Assembly: GCA_016743945.1 (NCBI GenBank)
Contig: JADGFI010000006.1
Location: 1-64,000, forward strand
From: Desulfobacteraceae bacterium
Lineage (GTDB): Bacteria; Desulfobacterota; Desulfobacteria; Desulfobacterales; Desulfobacteraceae
Direction: 5' to 3'
Length of the DNA: 64,000 nucleotides
Shown here: positions 26,699-35,856 of the stretch, piece by piece
Position numbering within the stretch: the first letter of the stretch is position 1
Layout: each line of letters starts with the position of its first letter
The notes under the pieces: model-generated
Databases searched by the model: none
Seen by the model: only the letters and a program-made list of their open reading frames with translations
What the model was told of the DNA's origin: nothing
Position numbers and translations under genes: made by a program

Positions 26699-28284
26699 TT
26701 CTTGTAACAGCCGGTCAAATGCAGCGGATGGACCATGAAACTATCAATTCCTTTGGCATCCCCGGCGTGGTATTGATGGAAAATGCCGGACGGGGTGCTG
26801 TTGACATGTTCCTTAAAAAATTTGAACTCCTGTCTGAACAAAAACCGGCCAGACAAAAGGTAGGAGTCATTGCCGGCCGGGGAAACAACGGTGGCGATGG
26901 GTTTGTCATGGGCCGCTGTCTCATGGAAAAAGGAATTCCCACCACGATTTTTCTCTTGTCCACCCGGGACAAATTAACCGGGGATGCCAGGACCAACATG
27001 CGCCTGGCTCAAAAACTTATTGACCGAAACCCAGAATCAGCCCTCATCGAAATCCCGGATGCCCAGGAACTTACCCGGCAAAGAAATCGTCTTCTTCATC
27101 AGGATATCTTTGTGGATGCCATCTTTGGTATCGGCCTTAACGCAGATGTCAGGGGCTTTTACAAAGAGGTGATTGATCTTTTAAACGGATCTGAAAAACC
27201 CATTTTTTCCGTTGACATCCCTTCGGGCCTGAATGCAAACACAGGAGAGGTCTGTGGCCTCGCCATACGAGCTGCTGCCACTGCCACCTTTGCCTTTGCC
27301 AAAGCCGGTCATATACTCTTTCCGGGAAACCAGTACACCGGAGATCTTGAAGTCATCGACATCGGCATCCCTGATTTCATTGCAAGAGATGAAGGTCCCC
27401 GCCTGTTTTTGATGGAGTCCAAGGATATAACGCCCTTGTTTGCGCCCAGGAAATTTGAAAGCCACAAGGGCAGCTTTGGCCACCTTGTGGTCATTGCCGG
27501 CTCCCCGGGAAAAACAGGCGCCGCCGCCCTTTGTGCCAATGCCGCCATGCGAAGCGGTGCAGGCCTTGTCACCCTAGGGGTGGCCAAGGACCTGAACCCC
27601 AGCCTTGAATCACAGGTAATTGAGCCCATGACCGTGCCCCTGGCACAGACCTCGAACGGATGCTTGTCCGACCAAAGCCTTGCACCCATCCAAGCCCTTT
27701 TAAAGGACAAACAGGCATTGGCACTGGGGCCCGGAATTGGAACGGAGGCCGCCACCCAAACCCTGGTCAAACGACTGGTCACTGACACCCGAGTACCCAT
27801 CATCCTTGATGCCGATGGGATCAATTGTATTGCCAACCACACAGAACTGCTCAAAGCAAGAAAAGGCCCCACCGTTCTAACCCCCCACCCCGGTGAAATG
27901 GCAAGGCTCACCCAAAAAACAACCAGGGAAATCCAGGCCGACCGGAGGGGAATTGGCGCCCAATTTGCCATGGAATACCAGGTTGTTCTGGTTCTAAAAG
28001 GCGCCCAGACCCTTGTCTGCTGTCCCGACGGCAAAACATTTGTCTGTCCCAAAGGGAACCCGGGCATGGCCTCGGGGGGCATGGGAGATGTCCTCACCGG
28101 ATTAATTGCCGGATTCATCGCCCAGGGATTTTCCATTGAAGACGCTTCCATGGCAGGGGTATTCATCCATGGGCTTTGTGCAGATTTTTTGGCAAAAAAA
28201 ACCCCATTTGGATTTCTTGCTTCTGACATGATCCCTGCCATTCCCAGGACCATCCACGATCTTCTAAGCCGGAATAAAACTTGA
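26695..28284 (+). CDS. nnr: Bifunctional NAD(P)H-hydrate epimerase / ADP-dependent dehydratase
   Basis: A 529-aa fusion that repairs hydrated NADH and NADPH. The N-terminal half (about 1-215, YjeF_N) is the epimerase with VLMENAGRGAVDMF and AGRGNNGGDGFVMGR. The C-terminal half is the ribokinase-like dehydratase with GSPGKTGAAALCANAAMRSG, LTPHPGEMARL and the phosphate loop MASGGMGDVLTGLIAGF. This is the normal bacterial arrangement. It overlaps tag upstream and tsaE downstream by four bases each, so the three are translationally coupled. Confidence 0.95.
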   Translation: MILVTAGQMQRMDHETINSFGIPGVVLMENAGRGAVDMFLKKFELLSEQKPARQKVGVIAGRGNNGGDGFVMGRCLMEKGIPTTIFLLSTRDKLTGDARTNMRLAQKLIDRNPESALIEIPDAQELTRQRNRLLHQDIFVDAIFGIGLNADVRGFYKEVIDLLNGSEKPIFSVDIPSGLNANTGEVCGLAIRAAATATFAFAKAGHILFPGNQYTGDLEVIDIGIPDFIARDEGPRLFLMESKDITPLFAPRKFESHKGSFGHLVVIAGSPGKTGAAALCANAAMRSGAGLVTLGVAKDLNPSLESQVIEPMTVPLAQTSNGCLSDQSLAPIQALLKDKQALALGPGIGTEAATQTLVKRLVTDTRVPIILDADGINCIANHTELLKARKGPTVLTPHPGEMARLTQKTTREIQADRRGIGAQFAMEYQVVLVLKGAQTLVCCPDGKTFVCPKGNPGMASGGMGDVLTGLIAGFIAQGFSIEDASMAGVFIHGLCADFLAKKTPFGFLASDMIPAIPRTIHDLLSRNKT

Positions 28285-28772
28285 CGGAAAAAAATTTGAT
28301 AAAAAAAATACACTCCCATACCGCCGAACAAACCCTGGACCTGGGCAAGCAAATCGGACAAACTGTATCCAGCCAGTTTTCCATTGCCTTGAAGGGAGAT
28401 CTCGGGGCGGGCAAGACCACCCTGGTTCAGGGCCTGGCAAAGGGACTGGGCGTAAATGACGGCTATTATATCACAAGTCCCACCTTTAATATTATGAATG
28501 AATACCCGGCCAAAAACTTTCGCCTGTGTCATTTGGATCTTTACCGGCTGGGCAGTGCAGATGAACTGGAATATATCGGATTTGACGATATCATGGGAAC
28601 CGATGCCGTCATTGTGGTTGAATGGCCCGGTTTCCTGGAGGAAATGCAGTTTAAATTTGACCTTGAAATCAAATTTGAATTTGATGGGAATTACAACCGA
28701 ATCATATCCCTTTTCCCCTCTGGACAACCCGGTATAAATCTGGTAAGCAAACTATTTTATAAATATGAATGA
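28281..28772 (+). CDS. tsaE: tRNA threonylcarbamoyladenosine biosynthesis protein TsaE
   Basis: A 163-aa ATPase of the TsaB-TsaD-TsaE complex that makes t6A on ANN-decoding tRNAs. Walker A is LKGDLGAGKTTLVQGLAKGL, and the family signature LCHLDLYRLGS with SPTFNIMNEY is clear. The start is a TTG that overlaps the nnr stop (TTGA); no ATG gives a complete N-terminus. The nnr-tsaE order is common in bacteria. Confidence 0.93.
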   Translation: MTEKNLIKKIHSHTAEQTLDLGKQIGQTVSSQFSIALKGDLGAGKTTLVQGLAKGLGVNDGYYITSPTFNIMNEYPAKNFRLCHLDLYRLGSADELEYIGFDDIMGTDAVIVVEWPGFLEEMQFKFDLEIKFEFDGNYNRIISLFPSGQPGINLVSKLFYKYE

Positions 28773-28793
28773 ACCTAAACTTCTGGAGTTATT

Positions 28794-30014
28794 ATGGCGT
28801 TAAGAGTACAAAAATATGGCGGAACTTCCGTGGCAGATATTGAGCGTATCTCCAAGGTGGCCGACCGGGTACAAAAAGCCTATGACAAAGGAGATCAAGT
28901 GGTGGTGGTGCTCTCTGCAATGTCAGGTGTCACCAACAAATTGATCGCCCTTGCACAACAGACGTCAAAAAATCCCGACAAAAGAGAACTTGATGTGCTG
29001 CTGGCCACAGGAGAACAGACAACGGCAGCCCTGCTTGCCATGCTCCTCAAATCAAGGGGATACAAAGCCAAATCCTTCCTGGGCTTCCAGGCAGGTATCC
29101 ACACGGACAAGACATCGGGCAAAGCAAGAATTATGAACATCGATTGTAAAAAAATTCAATTGGCCCTTGATAACGGACATATTGCGGTTATGGCAGGTTT
29201 TCAGGGGATTGATGAAGACGGAGATATCACCACCCTGGGAAGGGGAGGTTCCGACACCTCGGCCGTTGCCATTGCCTCCTCCCTAAAGGCGGATGTCTGT
29301 GAAATTTTTACCGATGTCGACGGGGTTTATACCACAGACCCGAGGATCTGCAGTGCGGCCAGGAAAATCGCAAAAATTTCCTATGACGAAATGCTTGAAA
29401 TGGCAATTTTAGGTGCCAAGGTGCTTCAAATTCGATCGGTTGAATTTGCCAAAAGATTTAATGTGCCCGTGCATGTCCGGTCATCATTCAATGAGGAGGA
29501 AGGAACAATGGTCATCAACGAAAGTGCTGATATGGAAAGTGCCATCGTCTCAGGCATTACCTGTGATATGAATGAAGCAAGGATCACCCTGAAACGGGTG
29601 CCGGATCAACCCGGCGTATCTGCAAAAATATTCGGCCCCCTTGCAAAGGCGGAAATCATGGTGGATATGATCATCCAGAACACCCGTTCCCGGGGGGAAA
29701 CCGATCTGACCTTCACTGTGACCACGGATGACTTTGAACGGGCCAAAGAAATTTCCGAAAAAGTGGCAAGCGAAATAAGAGCGGGAGAAGTGCTGACCGC
29801 CAAAGATATTGCCAAGGTCTCGGTGATCGGCCTGGGCATGAAAAGCCATTCCGGGGTTGCCGCCATCATGTTCGAAGCCCTAGCTTCTGAAAATATTAAT
29901 ATCCGCTTGATCTCCACTTCCGAGATCCGGATTTCCTGTGTTATCCTCTCAAAGTATGCAGAGCTCGCCGTTAGAACCCTGCACACCGCCTTTGGACTGG
30001 ACCAGGAAAAATAG
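28794..30014 (+). CDS. lysC: Aspartate kinase
   Basis: A 406-aa monofunctional aspartokinase, the first step to lysine, threonine and methionine. The kinase domain shows VQKYGGTSVADIERI, LLATGEQTTAALLAM and TTLGRGGSDTSAVAIAS. Two C-terminal ACT domains (GITCDMNEARITLKRVPDQP and SVIGLGMKSHSGVAAIMFEA) indicate allosteric feedback by lysine and/or threonine. It sits 21 bp after tsaE and ends at a clear terminator, closing the tag-nnr-tsaE-lysC unit. Confidence 0.96.
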   Translation: MALRVQKYGGTSVADIERISKVADRVQKAYDKGDQVVVVLSAMSGVTNKLIALAQQTSKNPDKRELDVLLATGEQTTAALLAMLLKSRGYKAKSFLGFQAGIHTDKTSGKARIMNIDCKKIQLALDNGHIAVMAGFQGIDEDGDITTLGRGGSDTSAVAIASSLKADVCEIFTDVDGVYTTDPRICSAARKIAKISYDEMLEMAILGAKVLQIRSVEFAKRFNVPVHVRSSFNEEEGTMVINESADMESAIVSGITCDMNEARITLKRVPDQPGVSAKIFGPLAKAEIMVDMIIQNTRSRGETDLTFTVTTDDFERAKEISEKVASEIRAGEVLTAKDIAKVSVIGLGMKSHSGVAAIMFEALASENINIRLISTSEIRISCVILSKYAELAVRTLHTAFGLDQEK

Positions 30015-30028
30015 GTTAAAACCAATGG

Positions 30029-30067
30029 ACCCGGGTAGGAATCAACCGCCCGGGTTTTATATTTTTC
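30029..30067 (+). terminator. Rho-independent terminator after lysC
   Basis: The stem ACCCGGG/CCCGGGT (7 bp) with a 13-base loop is followed by TTTTATATTTTT. It begins 14 bases after the lysC stop codon and lies before the convergent pyrF. Confidence 0.85.
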
Positions 30068-30085
30068 CCTACCGCCCCCTCCCCC

Positions 30086-30811
30086 TTATCTTCCCAGGGC
30101 AGCATCAATTTCCCGGACCACCCGCTGGGCTGCTCCGGCAGGGTCAGCCGCATCCCTGATGGGCCTTCCAATAACAATGAGGTCACTGCCCTGTTTTACT
30201 GCCTGGGCCGGGGTTGTCACCCTTTTTTGATCATCATTTTCAAGCAGGCTCCATTCAGGCCTTATCCCCGGCGTCACCGCCAAAAAATCCCGGCTAATGC
30301 TACTTTTAATCAGCGCCACCTCCCTTCCTGAACAGACCACCCCTGCACATCCGGCTCCCTGGGCCATGCGGGCCCGGACAAGCACCAGTTCATTGGGGTC
30401 TTTAACAAATTTTTCCTTAAATCCCCCGGCTTCAACTGTCGTTGAATCGTTGTCCGTTAAAAGCGTCACCCCCAGCACCCCTGTTTTCCCCCTGCCCCCT
30501 TCCACTGCCATTTCAAGCATCTTGGCAGACGCACAATGAACCGTTACCAGATCCACCCCAAGACTGGCCACCCGGCCCATGGCCCGCTTTACCGTGGCAC
30601 AAATATCATGGAGCTTTAAATCCAGAAAAATCTTTGCGTCACTCAACTCCCTTACCATTGACACCACACAAGGCCCCTGATCGATAAAGAGCTCCAGACC
30701 AATCTTGAACATCCCCACATGGCCATCCAAAAGCCGGACATAGGATTTGGCCTCTTTAACTGAGGAAAAATCCAAAGGGAATACCATATAATCCTTACCT
30801 GTTTTCTGCAT
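30086..30811 (-). CDS. pyrF: Orotidine 5'-phosphate decarboxylase
   Basis: A 241-aa TIM-barrel decarboxylase that makes UMP from OMP, the last step of de novo pyrimidine synthesis. The active-site motif IFLDLKLHDICATV holds the catalytic Asp-Lys-Asp set. The phosphate-binding end VTPGIRPEWS and DLIVIGRPIRDAADP are also present. It is monocistronic and convergent with lysC. Its upstream side (30863-30889) carries two AATTAATT blocks forming 9-bp inverted arms, an AT-rich promoter-like region. Confidence 0.95.
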   Translation of the reverse strand: MQKTGKDYMVFPLDFSSVKEAKSYVRLLDGHVGMFKIGLELFIDQGPCVVSMVRELSDAKIFLDLKLHDICATVKRAMGRVASLGVDLVTVHCASAKMLEMAVEGGRGKTGVLGVTLLTDNDSTTVEAGGFKEKFVKDPNELVLVRARMAQGAGCAGVVCSGREVALIKSSISRDFLAVTPGIRPEWSLLENDDQKRVTTPAQAVKQGSDLIVIGRPIRDAADPAGAAQRVVREIDAALGR

Positions 30812-30839
30812 AAAATATCCTTCCTAAAAGGGGTCATAA

Positions 30840-31205
30840 ATTTAGGATCATACCATAATCGAAATTAATTTTCCCAGGGTAAATTAATTGGCCATACCAT
30901 TGAATCAGACCCATCTAATGAAAACCTAAGGATTGAAAATCCATGGGATAACTTTTCAATGCCGTATTTTCAAATTGGAATAACTATACACCAGACTAGT
31001 TTTCAAAGGCAGATACCAGTAAAAGAATCCGGCTCAAAGATTCAAAATTCCAATTTTTAAAGGTAAGCAAGGGTGTCTTGCAGTTGAAGATTGTTGATCT
31101 GCTTAGATCATGACAGGTTCTATATGAGAATAGAAGCGCTTGTCGAAATCATTACAACCCCGTTACTATAAAAAATATCATAGGGTCTCAAATCGTCAGG
31201 GAGCA
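30840..31205. other. Intergenic region between pyrF and flagellin
   Basis: This stretch of 366 bp is AT-rich. Apart from the inverted AATTAATTT/AAATTAATT arms near 30863-30889, close to the pyrF start, I see no gene, RNA or repeat. No clear terminator for the flagellin gene was found either. Confidence 0.5.
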
Positions 31206-31955
31206 TTACCCCAAAAGGGTGGCCACTCGTTGAGCATTCACATTTCCTGCCTGTTTTTGCGCAAAAACAGATGTCTGTTTGAGTAGATCCAGCCGCTTCA
31301 TGTTCATTACCTCCTCTGCGATATCCACGTCCCTGATCTGTGACTCAGAACTTCTTGCAGAGATTTCTTGGGTTTCCAGGTTGGAAATCTCCCTTTCAAG
31401 CTGGTTTTGGCTTGAGCCCAGGGCTGACCTGGAAGCACTGACGGTATCAAGGGCTGAGTCAACAGCCTCCTGGGCAGCTTCCGCCCCTCCAACAGAGGAA
31501 AGATCAATATCTGCAAGCGCTGCCAGTCCCGGCGCATCCGAAAGAAGGGCCTTCCCGTTATAGGTGGTATCCTGATAGAGGTCGTTTAAGGCACCAAGGG
31601 AAGCTGCCACATCCTCTTGGATGGCCATTCTGGTTTCAGAAGTTTGGGCATCGGACGCCGCCTGAATCGTTTTTTGGCCGATTTCCTGGATGATTTGTGT
31701 GGCCTGGCCAAGGGCGGCTTCTTTAATTTGAATCATGGAAATATCATCCACGGCATTGCGACTCAGTTGCCCCATGCTATTTGCAGTACTGTTAAGGCTG
31801 TCGGCAATGATCAGACCGGAAGCGTCATCCGAAGCTCGGTTGATGGCTTTGCCTGATGAGATTTTTTCCAGGGAGCTGTCAAAACCACTGGAAAATACTC
31901 TGTAAGCATTCCCTGTAGACTGGCTTAAAGTGTTCGTATTAATAGACAAAGACAT
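31206..31955 (-). CDS. Short flagellin
   Basis: A 249-aa flagellin made almost only of the conserved helical ends. The N-terminal D0/D1 part includes SSLEKISSGKAINRASDDAS and GLIIADSLNSTANSMGQLSR. The C-terminal part includes RDVDIAEEVMNMKRLDLLKQ and ends in QRVATLLG. Only about 70 residues lie between them, so the surface-exposed D2/D3 domains are absent. The extreme N-terminus (SINTNTLSQSTGNAYRVF) departs from the usual INxNxxALxAxRxL pattern. The start at 31955 has GGAGGT five bases upstream. It stands alone, away from other flagellar genes, behind a sigma-54 promoter. Confidence 0.88.
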   Translation of the reverse strand: MSLSINTNTLSQSTGNAYRVFSSGFDSSLEKISSGKAINRASDDASGLIIADSLNSTANSMGQLSRNAVDDISMIQIKEAALGQATQIIQEIGQKTIQAASDAQTSETRMAIQEDVAASLGALNDLYQDTTYNGKALLSDAPGLAALADIDLSSVGGAEAAQEAVDSALDTVSASRSALGSSQNQLEREISNLETQEISARSSESQIRDVDIAEEVMNMKRLDLLKQTSVFAQKQAGNVNAQRVATLLG

Positions 31956-32034
31956 GGCACCTCCAATTATGTTGTATTTTATCACATCCCATTAAGGCTG
32001 GAATAGTTGAACAAAATATTGAATCATAATTCAA

Positions 32035-32051
32035 AGCAATTTTCGCACCAA
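32035..32051 (-). promoter_or_regulatory. Sigma-54 promoter of the flagellin gene
   Basis: The minus strand reads TTGGTGCGAAAATTGCT, matching the consensus YTGGCACGRNNNTTGCW at nearly every position. The essential GG and GC are exactly ten bases apart. Transcription would start near 32024, about 70 bases upstream of the flagellin ATG. Sigma-54 control of flagellins is well known in polar flagellates. Confidence 0.8.
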
Positions 32052-32331
32052 AAACAAGGCTTGTGTGAAATTGTATCTAAGTAACTATTATTACATATAT
32101 TTGTTCAAATTACGGTAATGGTCATTTCTTACCCGAATTAACATTTCTTGTGAAAAAAAAGACAAAATTTGTAAAATTTAAAATCTTAGTTCAATTTATA
32201 AGCTTGTAGAGGTGTTGCTGGTGATACTTCTATATTCATCCCCGGAAACATTGAGAGCATGAATGTGTGGTATAAACATTTAATTGGCTAACCAATAATC
32301 GCACAGGACTCGTAAAAGCTCGTCGGTGGTT

Positions 32332-32470
32332 TTAAACTATATGGACCTAAGACATCGTCAAACGGCATTATTCCATGTTCAATTCTATCGGCATCTAAGA
32401 CGATTTTTCCAAATCAAAGTGCGTAGAAACTTTGAGTTTTTCCGATTTTTCGACTCAAGGATTATTATCC
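32332..32470 (+). repeat. Dispersed intergenic repeat B, copy 1
   Basis: This element is shared, in the same orientation and order of blocks, with 34411-34522. The blocks are TTAAACTA, CAAACGGCATTATTCCA, TTCAATTCTAT, and the strongest core TGAGTTTTTCCGATTTT-CGACTCAA followed by TATTATCC. The core is an imperfect hairpin (TTGAGT with ACTCAA). The two copies flank the DnaJ-like and FMN-reductase genes. The rest of the 789-bp gap 31956-32744 is AT-rich and, apart from the sigma-54 promoter, shows no gene. Confidence 0.65.
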
Positions 32471-32744
32471 CTGTCAGAAGTTTTCTGAGTCTGAAATAGT
32501 TTTAGGATACCAATTCAATTGTGAATTCTTTGGATGGTTAGGTGGCATAATTTTTTAAGGGGAGATTTCCCCTTGCCTTTTTCTTTAATCTTTAAAATTT
32601 TAATGACAGCGGTTTCTTTGTATTTTTATTAAAAATTAAAATGGAATTCACTGGGAGGCATAACAGTCTGATCTTCTCTTCTGGAATTCCATAATAAGGG
32701 AATACACCTACCTTTATATATTTTTGGGTTCTGGTAATCGCCGC

Positions 32745-33539
32745 TCAAAATGGCAAAAATTTTCTAATTTTACTCACAATAGATGGATCCGTTTCTATTT
32801 TCAGATACAGGTCTCCTGGCCTCCCTCCCCCCTGGCCTTCTGCCCCTATACCTTTCAGACGAATCTGTTGCCCATTACGGGTATTGGATGGGATAGCTAT
32901 CACCAGCTTCTTTGATTGCCATGTGTGGTAATACGCATAGGGACCACCTTTTTCCGCCAAATCCTTATTAACTTGAATAGTATCATGGAGATCTTTCCCA
33001 TGAAGCAAAATTTTGGATCCTGATAGATTCTGCAACAATTTTCGGGCAACCCAACCCATTTTTCCGGGCAGCAAACGCTTTGATGAAGATTTGCCAAGAT
33101 TCATGGTCCCAAAAAAGAATCCGCCTCTCATAGAAAAATTAGATCCTTTGAACTCAAATTTTTTACTTCCAGCACCATCAAATTGTTGAAAAATATCGCC
33201 AAAATTTCTGAACCCAAAAGACTGGGCCAGCTCATCAAACACTTTTTGAATATCTGTTCCTTTAAAAATATCCTGGTCAGAATAACTGTGCCGAAACTGC
33301 GTATATGCATCAGCAGAATCATATTGATTGCGCAAAGAATCGTAATCCTGCCTTTTCTTTAAATCAGACAATACAGCATAAGCCTCATTTATCTGTTTCA
33401 TCGTATCAAGGGCAACAGGGTCATCCATATTTCTATCCGGATGATATTTAACGGCCAGATCCCGATACGCTTTTTTTATCTGCGTCATATCGGCATCTTT
33501 TGAAAGATTTAATATTTGATAATAATCCTGAGTTTCCAT
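32745..33539 (-). CDS. DnaJ-domain co-chaperone (CbpA-like)
   Basis: A 264-aa protein starting with a full J domain (YYQILNLSKDADMTQIKKAY and the essential HPD in VKYHPDRN). A glycine/phenylalanine-rich linker and a C-terminal substrate-binding domain follow (DLHDTIQVNKDLAEKGGPYA, IPSNTRNGQQIRLKGIGAEG). There is no central zinc finger, so it is of the CbpA type. Such proteins stimulate the ATPase of a DnaK partner. It is an isolated gene in an AT-rich accessory stretch, divergent from the FMN reductase across a perfect inverted repeat. Confidence 0.85.
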   Translation of the reverse strand: METQDYYQILNLSKDADMTQIKKAYRDLAVKYHPDRNMDDPVALDTMKQINEAYAVLSDLKKRQDYDSLRNQYDSADAYTQFRHSYSDQDIFKGTDIQKVFDELAQSFGFRNFGDIFQQFDGAGSKKFEFKGSNFSMRGGFFFGTMNLGKSSSKRLLPGKMGWVARKLLQNLSGSKILLHGKDLHDTIQVNKDLAEKGGPYAYYHTWQSKKLVIAIPSNTRNGQQIRLKGIGAEGQGGGRPGDLYLKIETDPSIVSKIRKFLPF

Positions 33540-33642
33540 AGCTATTCTTTTTGGGGTTCATCCTTTTGACGTAATACCACTTTTCTAATAATTGTTAAAA
33601 AAATACCAAACCCAAGCAATTTTTCTTGGAGTGAATTAAAAT

Positions 33643-33691
33643 ATAGTATGAATCTAAAGGTAAAAAAATTAGTCCTTTAGATTCATACTAT
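33643..33691. repeat. Perfect 18-bp inverted repeat between divergent genes
   Basis: The arms ATAGTATGAATCTAAAGG and CCTTTAGATTCATACTAT pair perfectly around a 13-base AT-rich loop. Weaker pairing of flanking AAA/TTT and ATT/AAT extends it. It lies 104 bp from the DnaJ-like start and 56 bp from the FMN-reductase start. It could be an operator, a bidirectional terminator that insulates the two promoters, or the footprint of a small transposon. Confidence 0.85.
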
Positions 33692-33746
33692 TTTAATATA
33701 AATATATCATATATATCATATTTTTTTTAATTTTAAAGGAGCTATC

Positions 33747-34310
33747 ATGAAAATTATTACCATTTTGGGAAGTCCGAAAAAAAAAGGTAATACGGGGAAA
33801 GTTCTCTCAATCTTTGAAGACAGAGTTGGAAAAAAACATGAAATTGAAAGAATTAACATCAATCAATATAAAGTAGGTGGTTGCATAGGGTGTTATAAAT
33901 GCCAGGAGAAACTGGATGAGCCTGGTTGTGTACAAAAGGATGACGCATTAATTATATTCGAAAAAATGATACTGGCGGATGCTATTGTATATGCTTCACC
34001 ACTTTACTGCTGGAGCTTTACGTCACAGATAAAACCTCTGATTGATCGACATTTTTGTTTAATATCTGGTTATGGTACTTCTGAGCATACGTCTTTGCTT
34101 GATGGCAAACGAACTGCTCTGCTTGTAACTTGTGCTGGTCCTATTGAAGGCAATTGCGATGCCATCAAAGGTATTTTCAATGGATTTGCCGATTATGGTA
34201 AGATATTAACAAAAGGCAGTTTTATTTTACCCTTCTGCACAACACCGGATGCTATAGGTGATGAAGGAATTGAACTGGCAGAAAAACTTGCAAAAGCCAT
34301 TACTGAATAA
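33747..34310 (+). CDS. NADPH-dependent FMN reductase family protein (flavodoxin fold)
   Basis: A 187-aa flavodoxin-fold protein beginning IITILGSPKKKGNTGKVL, the FMN-phosphate loop, with a later YASPLYCWSFTSQIKPLIDR typical of the family. The cysteine cluster GGCIGCYKCQEK plus GCVQKDD is the mark of the iron-sulfur flavoprotein-like subgroup common in anaerobes. Electron donor and acceptor are unknown. AAAGGAG lies seven bases before the ATG. Base composition is more AT-rich than in the housekeeping genes, compatible with transfer. Confidence 0.85.
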   Translation: MKIITILGSPKKKGNTGKVLSIFEDRVGKKHEIERININQYKVGGCIGCYKCQEKLDEPGCVQKDDALIIFEKMILADAIVYASPLYCWSFTSQIKPLIDRHFCLISGYGTSEHTSLLDGKRTALLVTCAGPIEGNCDAIKGIFNGFADYGKILTKGSFILPFCTTPDAIGDEGIELAEKLAKAITE

Positions 34311-34410
34311 GCAAAAAAAAAATTATGGTATCTGGACTCTCTAAATAATCAGTATCGTATAACATCTTTTTGCACTGGGTGCCAAACAGTCGGCGCCAGT
34401 GAAAATGGCG

Positions 34411-34522
34411 TTAAACTAAACCTGGGATAGCACCAAACAGCATTTTTTCCAATTCAACTCTATAAAGTACCAATATAAAAAAATGAGTTTTTCCGATTTT
34501 CCCGACTCAATGAGTATTATCC
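34411..34522 (+). repeat. Dispersed intergenic repeat B, copy 2
   Basis: This is the partner of 32332-32470, with TTAAACTA, CAAACAGCATTTTTTCCA, TTCAACTCTAT and the core TGAGTTTTTCCGATTTT-CCGACTCAA then TATTATCC. A separate imperfect hairpin (CACTGGGTGCC with GGCGCCAGTG, 34373-34401) stands just upstream and may end FMN-reductase transcription. The remainder of the 665-bp gap 34311-34975 shows no coding frame I can support. Confidence 0.65.
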
Positions 34523-34975
34523 GAAGGTGGAATATTCGGCAGCCGAAATTGTCATGGATACCGAAATAATCCTTTATCCATGCTGAGAATCTGAAGACTG
34601 CACGTTATAGGGCTCATTGACGATCAGTTCCAGACCCATGAGTGTTTCTTTTGAAAGTCTTGCCCCAATATTTAATCTTCCTCGTCACTGATTAATACCA
34701 TTAGTGCCCACCAGGAGCTCAAAACGGATCCTTTGAGTAATCCAGAGCTCAAAGGCCTACCATACATGATTTAAGGCTGCTAATATATGTCATCAATTGG
34801 GTGTCATCCAGAATTTTTATACCATGGAATTAGCGACAGCTCCTTGCTTTTAAATAAAATACTTGCAACAGTATATCCTGTTTTTGACCTGGCTTGAAAA
34901 AAAGCGCAACTTTAACCGGTTTGAAAAATTAATCGTTATAAACAAATTCCCTTATGAAAGTTAAAAAGGATGTGT

Positions 34976-35830
34976 ATGAAAAAATCGGACAAAAAAAATG
35001 CCTCTTCTTATTGTAACTATAATGATACATTTATTTCCTATGATCAAAATCGCCAACCCAATGGCTTGAGGGAACTTTTACACATTTTTAAAGAAACCCG
35101 GGTACCTTTTGAAGAACAAGTAGTTCTGGAAGGTGGATTTGGTACAGGTGCATACATAGACCAGATCAGGCACCATATGAAAAAAATCTATGGGGTGGAG
35201 GGATCTGAACAAGGATATGAAGAAACCCAAAAAAAAGTTGGAGATGCCAAAAATGTTCATTTGCAAATAGGAAATATTCTTAATCTTTCTTTTTCTGATG
35301 ATTTCTTCCACGCCTATATGGTTAACCAGGTGCTGCACCATCTTGATACAGAACCGTCCTATCCAAATCTGACTCTTTTTTTAAAAGAGAGCAGACGTGT
35401 CATTAAGCCAGGCGGTGTACTGACCATCAACACAAGCACACAAGAACAACTAAATCCGAATTCCGGTGTATATTGGAACTATAAATACATCGAAAAAGCA
35501 GCCGTTGCAATGCAGGCAAGATATATTCCTGTCCCAATTCTTTTATCCAGGCTTGGGAAGTTAGGATTCACAAATATTAAAACAACCATACCATCTGGAA
35601 AATTATTTCAGGAACAATATTATCGTAATCCTAAGGTGGCCATGGATACTGACTTCCAAAAGGCCGATTCAATCTACTGTTTTTTATCAGCAGAGGAAAT
35701 CGTCGAAACAAACGCCTTGATTCGTTCAAGTATAGATGACGGATCAGTATATCAGCATATGGTGCAAGCTGAAAGACAGGCTGAAAAGATTGGAGAAGCC
35801 GTCATTGTATCAGCCCGAACACCTTTGTAA
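34976..35830 (+). CDS. Class I SAM-dependent methyltransferase
   Basis: A 284-aa methyltransferase of the UbiE/Methyltransf_11 kind. The SAM-binding glycine motif is VVLEGGFGTGAYIDQI, the acidic ribose-binding residue is in IYGVEGSEQG, and motif IV/post-I blocks are YMVNQVLHHLDTEPS and SRRVIKPGGVLTINTST. The acceptor is unknown. The start at 34976 is preferred to 34970 because AAAGGA sits six bases before it. It is followed after 26 bp by a MetE-like gene on the same strand, probably a two-gene operon. Confidence 0.85.
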   Translation: MKKSDKKNASSYCNYNDTFISYDQNRQPNGLRELLHIFKETRVPFEEQVVLEGGFGTGAYIDQIRHHMKKIYGVEGSEQGYEETQKKVGDAKNVHLQIGNILNLSFSDDFFHAYMVNQVLHHLDTEPSYPNLTLFLKESRRVIKPGGVLTINTSTQEQLNPNSGVYWNYKYIEKAAVAMQARYIPVPILLSRLGKLGFTNIKTTIPSGKLFQEQYYRNPKVAMDTDFQKADSIYCFLSAEEIVETNALIRSSIDDGSVYQHMVQAERQAEKIGEAVIVSARTPL

Positions 35831-35856
35831 TCAATAATAAACGGGGAAAGGCCAAT

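Noticed and set aside
27309..28727. A 472-codon open frame on the minus strand opposite nnr and tsaE
   Set aside because: It is the antisense shadow of two clearly identified genes. The residue mix is unnatural and it has no ribosome-binding site or recognisable family.
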